This document shows, piece by piece, positions 63,852-64,000 of a stretch of 64,000 nucleotides of DNA; the first letter of the stretch is position 1, and each line of letters starts with the position of its first letter. The notes under the pieces are model-generated. The model saw only the letters and a program-made list of their open reading frames with translations, was not told the origin of the DNA and made no database searches. The position numbers and the translations under genes are program-made. Origin of the DNA: JAVKBW01 sp964352715 (GTDB lineage: Bacteria > Pseudomonadota > Alphaproteobacteria > UBA8366 > Aestuariispiraceae); contig CAYGSU010000002.1 in the NCBI GenBank assembly GCA_964352715.1, forward strand, positions 1-64,000, in the 5' to 3' direction.

Positions 63852-64000
63852 ATGACCATGCAGGCTGATCAGGGCCAACCGGATGGCGAAAACGCAACGC
63901 TGGCTTCGCCTATTTCCGCCGATGGGCGGCCGATACCGGGCGAACGTTACCGGATTGCGGAACGGACGGGAAAAGCAGTGATGCTGAACGCCGGCGATGT
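63852..64000 (+). CDS. DUF1989 / urea carboxylase-associated-like protein (3' end outside window)
   Basis: Only the first 49 codons are visible. After a polar start, GERYRIAERTGKAVMLNAGDV resembles the opening of DUF1989 proteins, which often accompany urea or amide catabolism. GAAAGGAAGG at about 63837-63846 is a good ribosome binding site. The identification is tentative because so little is seen. Confidence 0.5.
   Translation, partial: MTMQADQGQPDGENATLASPISADGRPIPGERYRIAERTGKAVMLNAGD

Overview
The window looks like a chromosomal segment of a free-living alphaproteobacterium. It has moderately high GC, short intergenic gaps, many ATGA-type gene overlaps and several ABC importers with Tat- or Sec-exported binding proteins. 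Regulators and enzymes (PhnF, BetI-like TetR, an Xre/DUF2083 regulator, vitamin B6 degradation enzymes like those of Mesorhizobium) also resemble Rhizobiales or Rhodospirillales families. I cannot name the species. I see no tRNA, rRNA, insertion sequence, phage gene or CRISPR array. All identities below come from reading the proteins and from remembered family features, not from a search.

Layout. 1-540: the 3' part of a HisN-like phosphatase. 0.6-3.4 kb: a MASE1/CHASE hybrid histidine kinase. 3.7-14.5 kb: a full phosphonate locus, transcribed leftward as phnG-H-I-J-K-L-M, a PhnZ-like HD oxygenase, a DUF1045 2H-phosphoesterase-like gene and phnC-D-E, with phnF divergent. A clear TTGTCTAGACAA palindrome lies between phnG and phnF. 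14.5-17.4 kb: Gph-like phosphatase, BetI-like TetR and a Baeyer-Villiger-type monooxygenase. 17.5-22.3 kb: a CbrA-like symporter/kinase with a small membrane protein and a lone receiver, then an Xre/DUF2083 regulator. 22.5-28.4 kb: a branched-chain-amino-acid-type ABC importer with a putative FNR/FixK box upstream. 28.6-31.8 kb: RidA, DUF1028, LysR and an M20 deacetylase.

32.1-42.2 kb: a polyamine-type ABC importer followed by a class III aminotransferase, a phytanoyl-CoA-type dioxygenase and a four-gene set (luciferase-like monooxygenase, RidA, alpha/beta hydrolase, flavin reductase). The enzyme classes of this set match RutA/C/D/F of pyrimidine degradation, although the proteins are not obvious orthologues. 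An ABC-F protein and an isoaspartyl peptidase follow.

45.3-62.1 kb is the most interesting region: a vitamin B6 (pyridoxine/pyridoxamine) catabolic locus. I recognise pyridoxine 4-oxidase, pyridoxamine-pyruvate transaminase, pyridoxal 4-dehydrogenase, 4-pyridoxolactonase and 5-formyl-3-hydroxy-2-methylpyridine-4-carboxylate dehydrogenase. A second GMC flavoprotein could supply the missing 4-pyridoxate oxidation. The known decarboxylase, ring-opening flavoprotein and acetamidomethylenesuccinate hydrolase are not in the window. Instead, the operon with the aldehyde and pyridoxal dehydrogenases begins with a gentisate-dioxygenase-like cupin, a His-rich LVIVD beta-propeller, a RidA and a GST. I propose that these form an alternative lower pathway that cleaves the hydroxypyridine dicarboxylate directly. 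A BMP-family ABC importer and a GntR/FCD regulator lie alongside. A repeated half-site, AAATTGGTT(A/C)C, occurs upstream of the cupin operon, the BMP importer/GntR pair and the second GMC gene, with a weaker copy between the oxidase and the transaminase, which suggests one regulon. The window ends with a GFA protein, an isopenicillin-N-synthase-like oxygenase and the start of a DUF1989 gene.
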